From assembly GCF_000972385.1 (NCBI RefSeq), contig NZ_JXTE01000004.1, positions 62,001 to 126,000 on the forward strand: a stretch of DNA of 64,000 nucleotides, read 5' to 3'. Position numbers and translations under genes: made by a program. The stretch comes from Streptomyces sp. WM6386. Lineage in GTDB: Bacteria > Actinomycetota > Actinomycetes > Streptomycetales > Streptomycetaceae. The notes beneath the pieces are model-generated. The model had not been told where the DNA came from. It did not search any database and saw only the letters and a list, made by a program, of their open reading frames with translations. Shown in pieces: positions 8,513 to 15,981 of the stretch. The first letter of the stretch is position 1; every line of letters begins with the position of its first letter.

Positions 8513-9445
8513 ATGGGGGACAACAACGGGGGAGACCGCCACTCGTGGTGGCGGGGAATGCGTGAAACGGTCGACGGGGCGGACACCGAACTGCGGCCCG
8601 AGGGACTCATCGACGTGGTGCCGGCCGGCTTCGACAGTGCCTATCTTCAGTTCGGCGATCTGTACCCCGAGCAGCAGCTCCAGCTGCAACTGCTCTACGG
8701 GGCCTCGCAGCGCGCCTTCGAGCACCGGACGAGGGTGTCGGCGCGGGTGACCGTGGTGCGGGTGCTCGGCAACGCGCTGACGGACCCGCGGCTCGGCGAC
8801 CAGAAGCCGAACGAACATCTGGCGGAGTACCTCGACCAGGAGATCGCCGATCTGCGGGGCCGGCTGGCGCAGGACAGCGCGACGGCTGTCAGCCGGGGCC
8901 TCAATATCGGACTCGGTCTGGGCTCCGCCCTCAGCCTGCTGCTGCTCGCGGCACCGCTGCTGTGGGGCGTGGGTCTGCTCGGGGCGATGGGCGTGACACT
9001 CAACTGCACCAACCGCTGGAGCCTGCTGGGCGCCTTCGTGTGCGGAGGCGTCGGCGCGTTCGGCGCGGTGCTCAGCGTCCTCGTACGGCTGCGGGGCAGC
9101 GCCGACCAGCTCGCGCGTCGGCAGACCAACGGGCGCGAGGGCGTGGTCGTACCCGGTCAGATGGCCCGCAGCATGCGCCACGAGGGCCTCTACCGGGTCT
9201 TCGTCGGCTGGGTCCTCGCGCTGGCCGTCTACTTCCTGTTCAGCGGTGGCATCGTGCCGGTCTTCCAGACGCCCGCCACAGCGGCCGAGATCTGCCCGGC
9301 CCCGGGCAGCCCCGGCTCCGCCGTCAAGGGCACCGACTTCTGGGGCTTCTGGTGCGCCATCGGCTTCGTGGCGGGCTTCAACGAGCGCTGGGCCTTCGGC
9401 ATCCTGGGCCGCGACTCGACCCGCCGGCCGGGCAAGGGCTCGTGA
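8513..9445 (+). CDS. Hypothetical membrane protein
   Basis: I do not recognise this 310-residue protein. The first 120 residues are soluble, with an Arg/Glu-rich helical stretch (ARVTVVRVLGN... HLAEYLDQEIADLRGRLAQ). Three or four hydrophobic segments follow at about residues 130-160, 175-205, 238-260 and 285-300. ATG 8513 is chosen over an upstream reading because the preceding 15 codons look non-coding. No clear ribosome site is seen, so it may be leaderless. It lies within the split betaine-type ABC locus but has no evident link to it, and it converges on the DUF3224 gene. Confidence 0.75.
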   Translation: MGDNNGGDRHSWWRGMRETVDGADTELRPEGLIDVVPAGFDSAYLQFGDLYPEQQLQLQLLYGASQRAFEHRTRVSARVTVVRVLGNALTDPRLGDQKPNEHLAEYLDQEIADLRGRLAQDSATAVSRGLNIGLGLGSALSLLLLAAPLLWGVGLLGAMGVTLNCTNRWSLLGAFVCGGVGAFGAVLSVLVRLRGSADQLARRQTNGREGVVVPGQMARSMRHEGLYRVFVGWVLALAVYFLFSGGIVPVFQTPATAAEICPAPGSPGSAVKGTDFWGFWCAIGFVAGFNERWAFGILGRDSTRRPGKGS

Positions 9446-9446
9446 G

Positions 9447-9854
9447 CTACGCGTCCAGCTCGTAGTCGAACCACACCCGGTGTGTGCCGTCCTCGTCGAC
9501 CGCCATGCCGCCGGACCCGGTGATCCCGGTCAGTGCGCCCGTGCCGCTGCCCGGGACCACGACGAAGAACTCGTTCTGCCTGCCTGTGCCCAGGGTCGTC
9601 GCGGAGTGTGCGAAGTTGAACGCGCCCGCCTGCCCCTGCAGCGAGCCCTCGAAGGACTCCATCGCCACATACGTGCCGACCCCGGAGGCCTGGTCGTACG
9701 CGGCGGTGAACAGGGTCGCCGAGCGCCCGGCGACCTCCCCCTCGTACTCCTTCTCCATGGTGGCGACACCGACGGGCACGGCCGTCCCGATCGCCGGGGC
9801 CGGTACGGGGGCGGGCGTGAAGTCCGCGACTTTGAAGGTTCCCGAAGCTCTCAT
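9447..9854 (-). CDS. DUF3224 family protein
   Basis: A 135-residue protein has the pattern of the DUF3224 family. It opens MRASGTFKVADFTPAP, then carries EYEGEVAGRSATLFTAAYD and a YVAMESFEGSLQGQAGAFNFAHSA-like block, and ends GMAVDEDGTHRVWFDYELDA. The family folds as a small beta-barrel related to allene-oxide-cyclase-like lipocalins. Its function is unknown. An unbroken antisense frame runs through this gene only because the upstream ATPase has lost its stop by frameshift. Confidence 0.87.
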   Translation of the reverse strand: MRASGTFKVADFTPAPVPAPAIGTAVPVGVATMEKEYEGEVAGRSATLFTAAYDQASGVGTYVAMESFEGSLQGQAGAFNFAHSATTLGTGRQNEFFVVVPGSGTGALTGITGSGGMAVDEDGTHRVWFDYELDA

Positions 9855-9904
9855 GCCGAGAGCGTAGGGCGCCCCACTGACAGAAGAGGCCCGCAGGGCC
9901 CTTC

Positions 9905-9949
9905 AGGGGGGCGGGGAACTGCGCGACCAGCCACAACGCACCCGCAGTC
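9905..9949. repeat. Dispersed intergenic repeat, copy A
   Basis: This segment contains GCGGGGAACTGCGCGACCAG followed by CCAC and a CCCGCAGTC tail. It is closely similar to the segment at 18060-18104, including the unit CTGCGCGACCAGCCACA. From memory this GCGGGGAACTGCGCGACCAG element is a common Streptomyces intergenic repeat. This copy sits just past the 3' end of the frameshifted ATPase gene. Confidence 0.7.
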
Positions 9950-10003
9950 GACAAACGGCCGACACACCCCACGCACCCCGTCACGGCGCACCCGGCGGAG
10001 CGC

Positions 10004-11154
10004 TCACGCATCGGCCACTGACTCGAACCGCACCTGATCCCTCGGCCCCCGCGGGCGTCCGCGTCCACCGACCTCCGCAGCGCCTCATGCAGCTTCGCCG
10101 GAGTCAGCACACCCAGGAAACGTGCCCCGTCCAATACCGCGACCCACCCGGCGTCGTGTTGCGGCATCACGCCGAACGCCTGCTTCAGCGGCGCGCGCAC
10201 CGGCACCCAGGCGTTCATCCGGTGCGCGCGGTCGCCCACCGTGCCGCCCGCCCCGAGGTCGTCGACGCCGACCCAGCCGTGCAGTTCGCCCTGGTCGTCC
10301 AGGACGACGGCCCAGCGCGCCCCCTCCGCACCCAACCGGGCGGCCGCCGTCCCCGCCGGCTCGTCCGGGCGGGCCGGCGGCGGCTGTTCCAGGTCGTCGG
10401 CCTCGATGTCGGTGACCGAGAGCCGCTTCAGCCCACGGTCGGCGCCCACGAACCCGGCCACGTACGGCGTCGCCGACGCCCCGAGAAGCGTCCCGGGCGT
10501 GTCGAACTGCTCGATCCGGCCCTGCCCGTACACGGCGATCCGGTCGCCGAGGCGTACCGCCTCCTCGATGTCGTGCGTGACCAGCACCATCGTCTTGCGC
10601 ACCGCGGCCTGCATCCGCAGGAACTCGTCCTGCAACTGCTCACGCACCGGGTCGACCGCGCCGAACGGTTCGTCCATCAGCAGCACCGGCGGATCGGCGG
10701 CCAGCGCCCGTGCCACGCCGACGCGCTGCCGCTGTCCGCCGGACAACTGGTCGGGATGGCGCGGCCCGTACAGCTTCGGGTCCAGACCCACCAGGTCGAG
10801 CAGTTCGGCGGCGCGCGCCCGCGCCTTGGCCCGCTTCCAGCCGACCAGCGCCGGCACGGTGGCCGTGTTGTCGAGGATCGTGCGGTGCGGGAAGAGCCCG
10901 ACCTGCTGGATGACGTACCCGATCCGGCGCCGCAGCCGTACCGGGTCGACGGCGGCGATGCCGTCGCCGTTCACGAGGATCCGTCTCGAGGTCGGCTCGA
11001 TCAGCCGGTTGACCATCATCATGGTGGTCGTCTTGCCGCAGCCGGACGGGCCCACGAGCGTGACGAGTTCACCCTCGGACACCTCGAAACTCAGGCCGTC
11101 CACGGCCGTCGTGCCGTCCGGATACCGCTTGCTGACCTGCTCGAACCGGATCAT
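10004..11154 (-). CDS. OpuC/ProV-type ABC ATPase, frameshifted near its 3' end
   Basis: From ATG 11154 the protein reads as a betaine-type ABC ATPase: Walker A GPSGCGKTT, Q-loop VIQQVGLFPHRT, signature [15 protein letters not shown], Walker B VLLMDEPFGAVD and H-loop VTHDIEEAV. A C-terminal CBS-like region ends GVLTPAKLHEALRRS. As read, the frame has no stop and continues to 9229 through the DUF3224 gene. Shifting by one base at the C5 run 10046-10050 restores RDQVRFESVADA followed by TGA at 10004, giving 383 residues, a normal length. One lost base in the homopolymer is the simplest cause, either real or a sequencing error. It is the likely partner of the permease and binding protein at 6.8-8.4 kb. 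Confidence 0.8.
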
Positions 11155-11225
11155 GCACTCACGCTGACGGCGCGCGTCGCGCACCGCCTTCCCGTTAGGT
11201 CCCACCGGCTGGCGGTGAGTGGGCC

Positions 11226-11568
11226 ATGACCGACGGAGTCGACAGCACGAACGGCAGGACAGTACGCCGCAGAACGGTTCTCACCACGGCGCCGGGTGCC
11301 GTACCGGTGGCCAGGGCGGGCGGTATCGGCGGTGCGGGAGCCGCCTCCGCGACCCGCGGCCGCCGCCGGACGGCGTGCCGCATCCTGGTCGCCTCCTCGC
11401 CCGACCGCCCGACCGCCCGACCGACCGCCCGACCGCCCGCCCGACCGACCGACCGACCGCCCGACCGCCCGACCGGGGCCAGGGGGACGTGTGGGACAGC
11501 GGACGTGTCACCTCGGCGCGGTCGGTGGCGGTCCGCCACGACGGCGACGACCTTCGCCCCTCGACCCG
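11226..11568 (+). pseudogene. Remnant of a Tat-exported protein, probably an alpha-L-rhamnosidase
   Basis: ATG 11226 opens a reading with a twin-arginine leader (TVRRRTVLTTAPGAVPVA, then a Gly/Ala stretch). It runs into a simple-sequence tract at 11400-11474. In another frame, directly after the tract, the sequence reads DVWDSGRVTSARSVAVRHDG followed by DDLRPSTRYE. This resembles the N-terminal domain of secreted alpha-L-rhamnosidases, which carry VWDSG(R/K)V...S...V...L...TRY motifs. The frame changes across the tract and the coding signal stops at the lutC stop codon. I read this as a truncated, decayed gene that once supplied L-rhamnose to the adjacent catabolic locus. The family call rests on one short motif block. 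Confidence 0.5.
11400..11474. repeat. GACC/GCCC simple-sequence tract
   Basis: Seventy-five bases consist almost entirely of mixed GACC and GCCC tetranucleotides. On the plus strand they encode runs of R, P, T, A and D. Tetranucleotide units are prone to slippage and change frame when lost or gained. The tract separates the two out-of-frame parts of the rhamnosidase-like remnant. Confidence 0.9.
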
Positions 11569-12237
11569 CTACGAGTTGAGCTCCACGCTCGACCGATCGC
11601 CCACCAGCACCACCTCCAGGGTGCGCGGACCGTGCACCCCCTCGACCCGGTCCAGCTCGATGTCACTGGTCGCCGAAGGACCGGAGATCCATGTCAACGG
11701 GCGGGTCGGGTCGAGGCGTTCGAGAGCCTGGGGCACGGAGGAGACGACCTGCTCCGGGACCCGTACGACACAGATGTGGTGGTCGGGGACGAGGGTGATG
11801 CGGCGGCGGCCTTGGTCGGGGGAACCGTCCAGCACGATCGTGCCGGTCTCCGCGATGGCCAGTGCGCAGCCGGTGACCACGCTTTCGACCTTGTCCAGCT
11901 CATGCGGCGTGCTCACCGCACGGTCGTGGACGCGAGTGGGGTCGGCGGCCGACATCCACTCCGGAGGGAGCCCCGGGGGCACGAGAACGTACTGTGGGCC
12001 ACGTTCGGCGAGCAGCCTCATGATCACGTACGGCAGCTCTTCCGGCGTTGTCCGGTGCACGATCGCCCGGTAGTCCGCGAGGTTCTCGGCCAGCAGATCC
12101 ACGGTCTGCGTGACACTCCGGTCGCCGTGCTCGCGCAGATAGTCCCGCGCGACCGCCTGGTCGTACGGAGTGTCGTCCTGCTGGACATCCGCCAGCGCGC
12201 GCCGCACCCGGCCCAGGATCCGTTCCCTGCTGCTCAC
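11569..12237 (-). CDS. lutC: L-lactate utilization protein LutC
   Basis: A 222-residue LUD-domain protein starts at GTG 12237, overlapping the lutB stop by GTGA. The conserved ALAIAETGTIVLDGSPDQGRR segment and the VPDHHICVV strand are typical of LutC (YkgG). With LutA and LutB it forms the iron-sulfur complex that oxidises L-lactate to pyruvate. Its place as the last gene of the rhamnose operon fits removal of the lactate made from L-lactaldehyde. Confidence 0.92.
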   Translation of the reverse strand: MSSRERILGRVRRALADVQQDDTPYDQAVARDYLREHGDRSVTQTVDLLAENLADYRAIVHRTTPEELPYVIMRLLAERGPQYVLVPPGLPPEWMSAADPTRVHDRAVSTPHELDKVESVVTGCALAIAETGTIVLDGSPDQGRRRITLVPDHHICVVRVPEQVVSSVPQALERLDPTRPLTWISGPSATSDIELDRVEGVHGPRTLEVVLVGDRSSVELNS

Positions 12238-13712
12238 TTCGCACCGCCCTTTCCACCGTTCGTCCGCTGCCACCAGTCCCGGAACGGCTCGGCCGGCAGC
12301 GGCGGCAGGTCCCGGGTGCCGCTCCACGCCTTGCCGGGACCCGGCAGCTTGCGCGGGTGGAGACGGCGGGTGCGGGAGGCGAGGCGCTGCCCGGTGCGCA
12401 GGGCGCCGGGGTGGGCGAAGGCCCAGCGGGCCGCCCGCATGGCCGCCCGCTCGGCGGCATGCCCCTTGGCCGGCTTGAGCACGACCTTGTTGCCCTCGCG
12501 GACCACCGGGCCGCCCTCCACGATCCGTTCCCGCAGATGCACCAGCACCTCGGGGATGTCGATGGCGACCGGGCACACCTCGTAGCAGGCCCCGCACAGC
12601 GAGGACGCGTACGGCAGCGAGGCGTCGACCTCGCTTTGCGTGCCCCTCAGTTGAGGGCTGAGGATGGCGCCGATCGGGCCCGGGTAGACCGAGCCGTAGG
12701 CGTGGCCGCCGGCCCGCTCGTAGACCGGGCAGACGTTCAGGCACGCCGAGCAGCGGATGCAGCGCAGAGCCTGGCGGCCGACCTCGTCGGCGAGGGTGTC
12801 GGTGCGGCCGTTGTCGATCAGGACCAGGTGGAAGGCGCGCGGACCGTCCTCGTCCGAAGTGCCGGTCCACATCGAGGTGTACGGGTTCATGCGCTCGGCC
12901 GTCGACGAGCGGGGGAGTGTCTGCAGGAAGACCTCCAGGTCCTGCCAGGTCGGCAGGATCTTCTCGATGCCGACGACCGAGATCAGCGTCTCGGGCAGGG
13001 TCAGACACATCCGTCCGTTGCCCTCGGACTCCACGACCACCAGCGTGCCGGTCTCGGCGATCATGAAGTTGGCCCCGGAGACACCGACCTTGGCACGCAG
13101 GAACTTCTCGCGGAGGTGGAGGCGGGCGGCTTCGGCGAGTTCGGCGGGCGTGTCGGTGAGCCCGTCGGGGGCCGGACGCCCCCACTCGCCCATCTCGCGC
13201 TCGAAGATGTCGCGGATCTCGCCCCGGTTGCGATGGATCGCCGGAACAAGAATGTGCGAGGGCCGGTCCTTGCCCAACTGCACGATGAGCTCGGCGAGAT
13301 CGGTCTCGTAGGCGCGGATTCCCTCCTCCTCCAGCGCCTCGTTGAGCCCGATCTCCTGCGTGGCCATCGACTTGACCTTGACGACCTCCGACTCCCCGGT
13401 CTCCTTGACCAGTTGGGTCACGATCCGGTTGGCCTCGTCGGCGTCGGCGGCCCAGTGGACGATGCCGCCCGCCGCCGTCACCGACTCCTCCAACTGCACG
13501 AGATAGCGGTCGAGATGACGGAGCGTGTGGTCCTTGATCCGCTTGCCCGCCTCGCGCAGCTCCGCCCAGTCCGAGACCTCGGCGACGGCCTTCTCGCGCT
13601 TGCCGCGGATCGTGTGCGTGGCGTGCCGCAGATTGCCGCGCAGCGTCTGGTTGCCGACCGCCTCGTGCGCGGCCTTCGGAAAGGCCGGCATCCCTACGAA
13701 CGTCCCGCTCAT
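12234..13712 (-). CDS. lutB: L-lactate utilization iron-sulfur protein LutB
   Basis: A 492-residue protein has an N-terminal LUD domain (MIAETGTLVVVESEGNGRM) and a C-terminal ferredoxin-like domain. The latter carries two cysteine clusters, CIRCSACLNVCPVYE and LCGACYEVCPVAIDIPEVL, expected to bind two 4Fe-4S clusters. ATG 13712 overlaps the lutA stop by ATGA; the longer upstream frame is a shadow inside lutA. LutB passes electrons between the LutA/LutC subunits during L-lactate oxidation. Confidence 0.94.
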   Translation of the reverse strand: MSGTFVGMPAFPKAAHEAVGNQTLRGNLRHATHTIRGKREKAVAEVSDWAELREAGKRIKDHTLRHLDRYLVQLEESVTAAGGIVHWAADADEANRIVTQLVKETGESEVVKVKSMATQEIGLNEALEEEGIRAYETDLAELIVQLGKDRPSHILVPAIHRNRGEIRDIFEREMGEWGRPAPDGLTDTPAELAEAARLHLREKFLRAKVGVSGANFMIAETGTLVVVESEGNGRMCLTLPETLISVVGIEKILPTWQDLEVFLQTLPRSSTAERMNPYTSMWTGTSDEDGPRAFHLVLIDNGRTDTLADEVGRQALRCIRCSACLNVCPVYERAGGHAYGSVYPGPIGAILSPQLRGTQSEVDASLPYASSLCGACYEVCPVAIDIPEVLVHLRERIVEGGPVVREGNKVVLKPAKGHAAERAAMRAARWAFAHPGALRTGQRLASRTRRLHPRKLPGPGKAWSGTRDLPPLPAEPFRDWWQRTNGGKGGAK

Positions 13713-14464
13713 ACCGTCGACTCCTCCTCCGTGCCCGCCAGGATCTCCGCGATGTGCACCGGCCGCATGTCCGTGCTGAGCCGGGTCATCGTGCCGCCGA
13801 TGTGCATCAGACAGGAGTTGTCGGCTGCGCACAGCACGTCGGCGCCGGTCGACTCGGCGTTGCGCACCTTGTCCGCGCCCATCGCCGCCGAGACATCGGC
13901 GTTCTTCAGCGCGAAGGTGCCACCGAACCCGCAGCACTCCTCCGCACCCGGCAGCTCCACCAGCTCCAGCCCCTTCACGGCCTGGAGCAGCCGCCGGGGC
14001 CGGTCGCCCAGCCCCAGGCTGCGCAGTCCGTGGCAGGTCGGGTGGTAGGTCACCTTGTGCGGGTAGTAGGCGCCGACATCCGTGACCCCGAGGACGTCGA
14101 CCAGGAACTCCGTGAGCTCGTACGTCTTCGGGATCACGGGCGCCAGTGTGGTCGCGAGGCCGTCCCCGCGCCCCTCGGCCCGGGCCCGCTCACCCATCCG
14201 CGGATACAGCTCCCGCACCATCGCCCCGCACGATCCGGACGGCGTGACGATTGCCTCGTACTCCCCGAAGACATCGGAGAAATGCCGGGCCATCGGCTCC
14301 GCCTCATGGCGGTAGCCGGTGTTGTAGTGCGCCTGGCCGCAGCAGGTCTGGGCCATCGGGAAGTCGACCTCGACGCCCAGTCTGGTCAGCAGTTTCACCA
14401 CGGCGCGCCCGGTGTCCGGATAGAGCGTGTCGTTGACACAGGTCAGGAACAGGGCGACACGCAT
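13709..14464 (-). CDS. lutA: L-lactate utilization protein LutA
   Basis: A 251-residue protein with two CCG domains shows QTCCGQAHYNTGYRHEA and GAEECCGFGGTFA, the cysteine-rich CCG modules of the GlpC/LutA/HdrB type that bind iron-sulfur clusters. AAGGAG lies five bases before ATG 14464. It is separated from rhaB by 71 bp on the same strand, so the lutABC genes appear to belong to the rhamnose operon. No separate LutR regulator or LutP permease is visible, which fits intracellular lactate as the substrate. Confidence 0.93.
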   Translation of the reverse strand: MRVALFLTCVNDTLYPDTGRAVVKLLTRLGVEVDFPMAQTCCGQAHYNTGYRHEAEPMARHFSDVFGEYEAIVTPSGSCGAMVRELYPRMGERARAEGRGDGLATTLAPVIPKTYELTEFLVDVLGVTDVGAYYPHKVTYHPTCHGLRSLGLGDRPRRLLQAVKGLELVELPGAEECCGFGGTFALKNADVSAAMGADKVRNAESTGADVLCAADNSCLMHIGGTMTRLSTDMRPVHIAEILAGTEEESTV

Positions 14465-14535
14465 CGCGGCTCCTTGTGATCGATCATCGGATGAGTGCAG
14501 AGTAATGCGGCTGCGAGGAGTGGGGGAGACCCCGC

Positions 14536-15981
14536 TCACCGATCGGTGAGCCGAGCCTCCGCCTCGCGCCACGGTGCCGTGTCCCCCTGGGGTTCGTACC
14601 GTGTCAGCGGCTGGGTACGGGTGAGCAGCCTGCGGGCGTCCGCCAGATCGCCGACGAGCCCATGGGCCCGGGCCTGGACCAGGACGTTTCCGAGGGCCGC
14701 CGCCTCCGTCGGGCCCGCCACCACCGGCAGCCCGCAGGCGTCGGCGGTCAGCTGGCACAGCAGCGCGTTGCGGGTACCGCCGCCCACGACGTGCACGACG
14801 TCGACCGGGTGCCCGGCGAGCCGCTGTGCGTCGACGATCGCCCTGCGGTGGGCGAGGGCAAGCGAGTCGAGAATGCAGCGCGTGATCTCGGCGGGGGAGG
14901 CGGGCACCGGCTGCCCCGAGACACGGCATGCCTCGGCGATCCGCTCCGGCATCCGCCCCGGCGCGAGGAACGCCGCGTCCCCCGCGTCCACGACCGACCG
15001 CAGCGCCGGCACCTTGGCCGCGTCGAGAAGCAGCGCCCCCAACTCCGGCTCGCCCCAGGCCCGTACGCACTCCTGGAGCAGCCACAGCCCCATGATGTTC
15101 CGCAGATACCGAACCGTGCCGTCCAGCCCCAGCTCGTTGGTGAAGTTGGCGGCCCGGCTCTCCTCGGTCAGCACGGGCGCATCCAGTTCGAGACCCGCCA
15201 GCGACCAGGTTCCGGTGCAGATGTAGGCGAACCGCTCGCCCCCGGCCGGTATGGCGGCCACCGCGGACGCGGTGTCGTGCGAACCGACGGCCGTCACCGG
15301 CACGGGTCCGGCGAGCCCGGTCTCCTCCAGCACCTCGGGCCGCAGCACACCGGCCGGATCGCCGGGCTGCCGCAGCGGCGCGAAGAGGTTCAGGTCGATG
15401 CCGAGCCGTGCGGCGATGTCGTAGGACCACTCGCGCGTCCGGGGATCGATCAGCTGGGTCGTCGAGGCGTTGGTGAGCTCGGTGCCCTGCTCGCCGGTCA
15501 GCCAGTACGTGAGGAGGTCCGGGATGAGCAACAGCCGCTCGGCTTGCGACAGTTGAGCCGACGACCGGGCCGCCGTGAGCTGGTACAGCGTGTTGAAGGG
15601 CGCGTACTGCAACCCGGTCGCCGCGTACAACTCCTCGGCCGGCACGGTCGCCCAGACCTTCTCGGCGATGCCGTCGGTCCGGGAGTCCCGGTAGTGCACG
15701 GGGTTGCCGAGCAGCGCCCCGTCCGTGTCGAGGAGCCCGTAGTCCACGGCCCAGCTGTCGATGCCGACGGAGTCGACCCGCCCCGCCGCCCGCAGTCCGT
15801 CCAGGACACCGCCGTACAGCGAGAGAACGTCCCAGCGCAGCCCTTCGGGAGTCCGCACGGGCCGGTTGAAGAAGCGGTGCGCCTCGGCCAGCTCCAGGCT
15901 GTCCGGCCCGACGCGGCCGACCATGACACGTCCGCTGGACGCGCCGAGGTCGACCGCGGCGTACGACTTCACGCCCGTCAC
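14536..15981 (-). CDS. rhaB: L-rhamnulokinase
   Basis: This 481-residue FGGY-family kinase opens with the phosphate-binding AAVDLGASSGRVMVG. The active-site region is VGIDSWAVDYGLLD and the second nucleotide motif is VHVVGGGTRNALLCQLTAD. It phosphorylates L-rhamnulose to L-rhamnulose 1-phosphate. Length and motifs match RhaB. The start overlaps the stop of the aldolase/dehydrogenase gene by four bases, so translation is coupled. Confidence 0.95.
   Translation of the reverse strand: MTGVKSYAAVDLGASSGRVMVGRVGPDSLELAEAHRFFNRPVRTPEGLRWDVLSLYGGVLDGLRAAGRVDSVGIDSWAVDYGLLDTDGALLGNPVHYRDSRTDGIAEKVWATVPAEELYAATGLQYAPFNTLYQLTAARSSAQLSQAERLLLIPDLLTYWLTGEQGTELTNASTTQLIDPRTREWSYDIAARLGIDLNLFAPLRQPGDPAGVLRPEVLEETGLAGPVPVTAVGSHDTASAVAAIPAGGERFAYICTGTWSLAGLELDAPVLTEESRAANFTNELGLDGTVRYLRNIMGLWLLQECVRAWGEPELGALLLDAAKVPALRSVVDAGDAAFLAPGRMPERIAEACRVSGQPVPASPAEITRCILDSLALAHRRAIVDAQRLAGHPVDVVHVVGGGTRNALLCQLTADACGLPVVAGPTEAAALGNVLVQARAHGLVGDLADARRLLTRTQPLTRYEPQGDTAPWREAEARLTDR

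Noticed and set aside
7871..9181. Long minus-strand frame opposite the binding protein and the membrane protein
   Set aside because: It overlaps two genes with clear domain or codon evidence and shows no recognisable motif.
9229..10003. C-terminal extension of the ABC ATPase through the DUF3224 gene
   Set aside because: The extension is arginine/glycine-rich with no family pattern and runs antisense to a clear DUF3224 gene. It exists only because a one-base frameshift removed the normal stop.
11400..11474. CRISPR-like array
   Set aside because: The units are tetranucleotides without spacers of constant length, so this is a simple-sequence tract.
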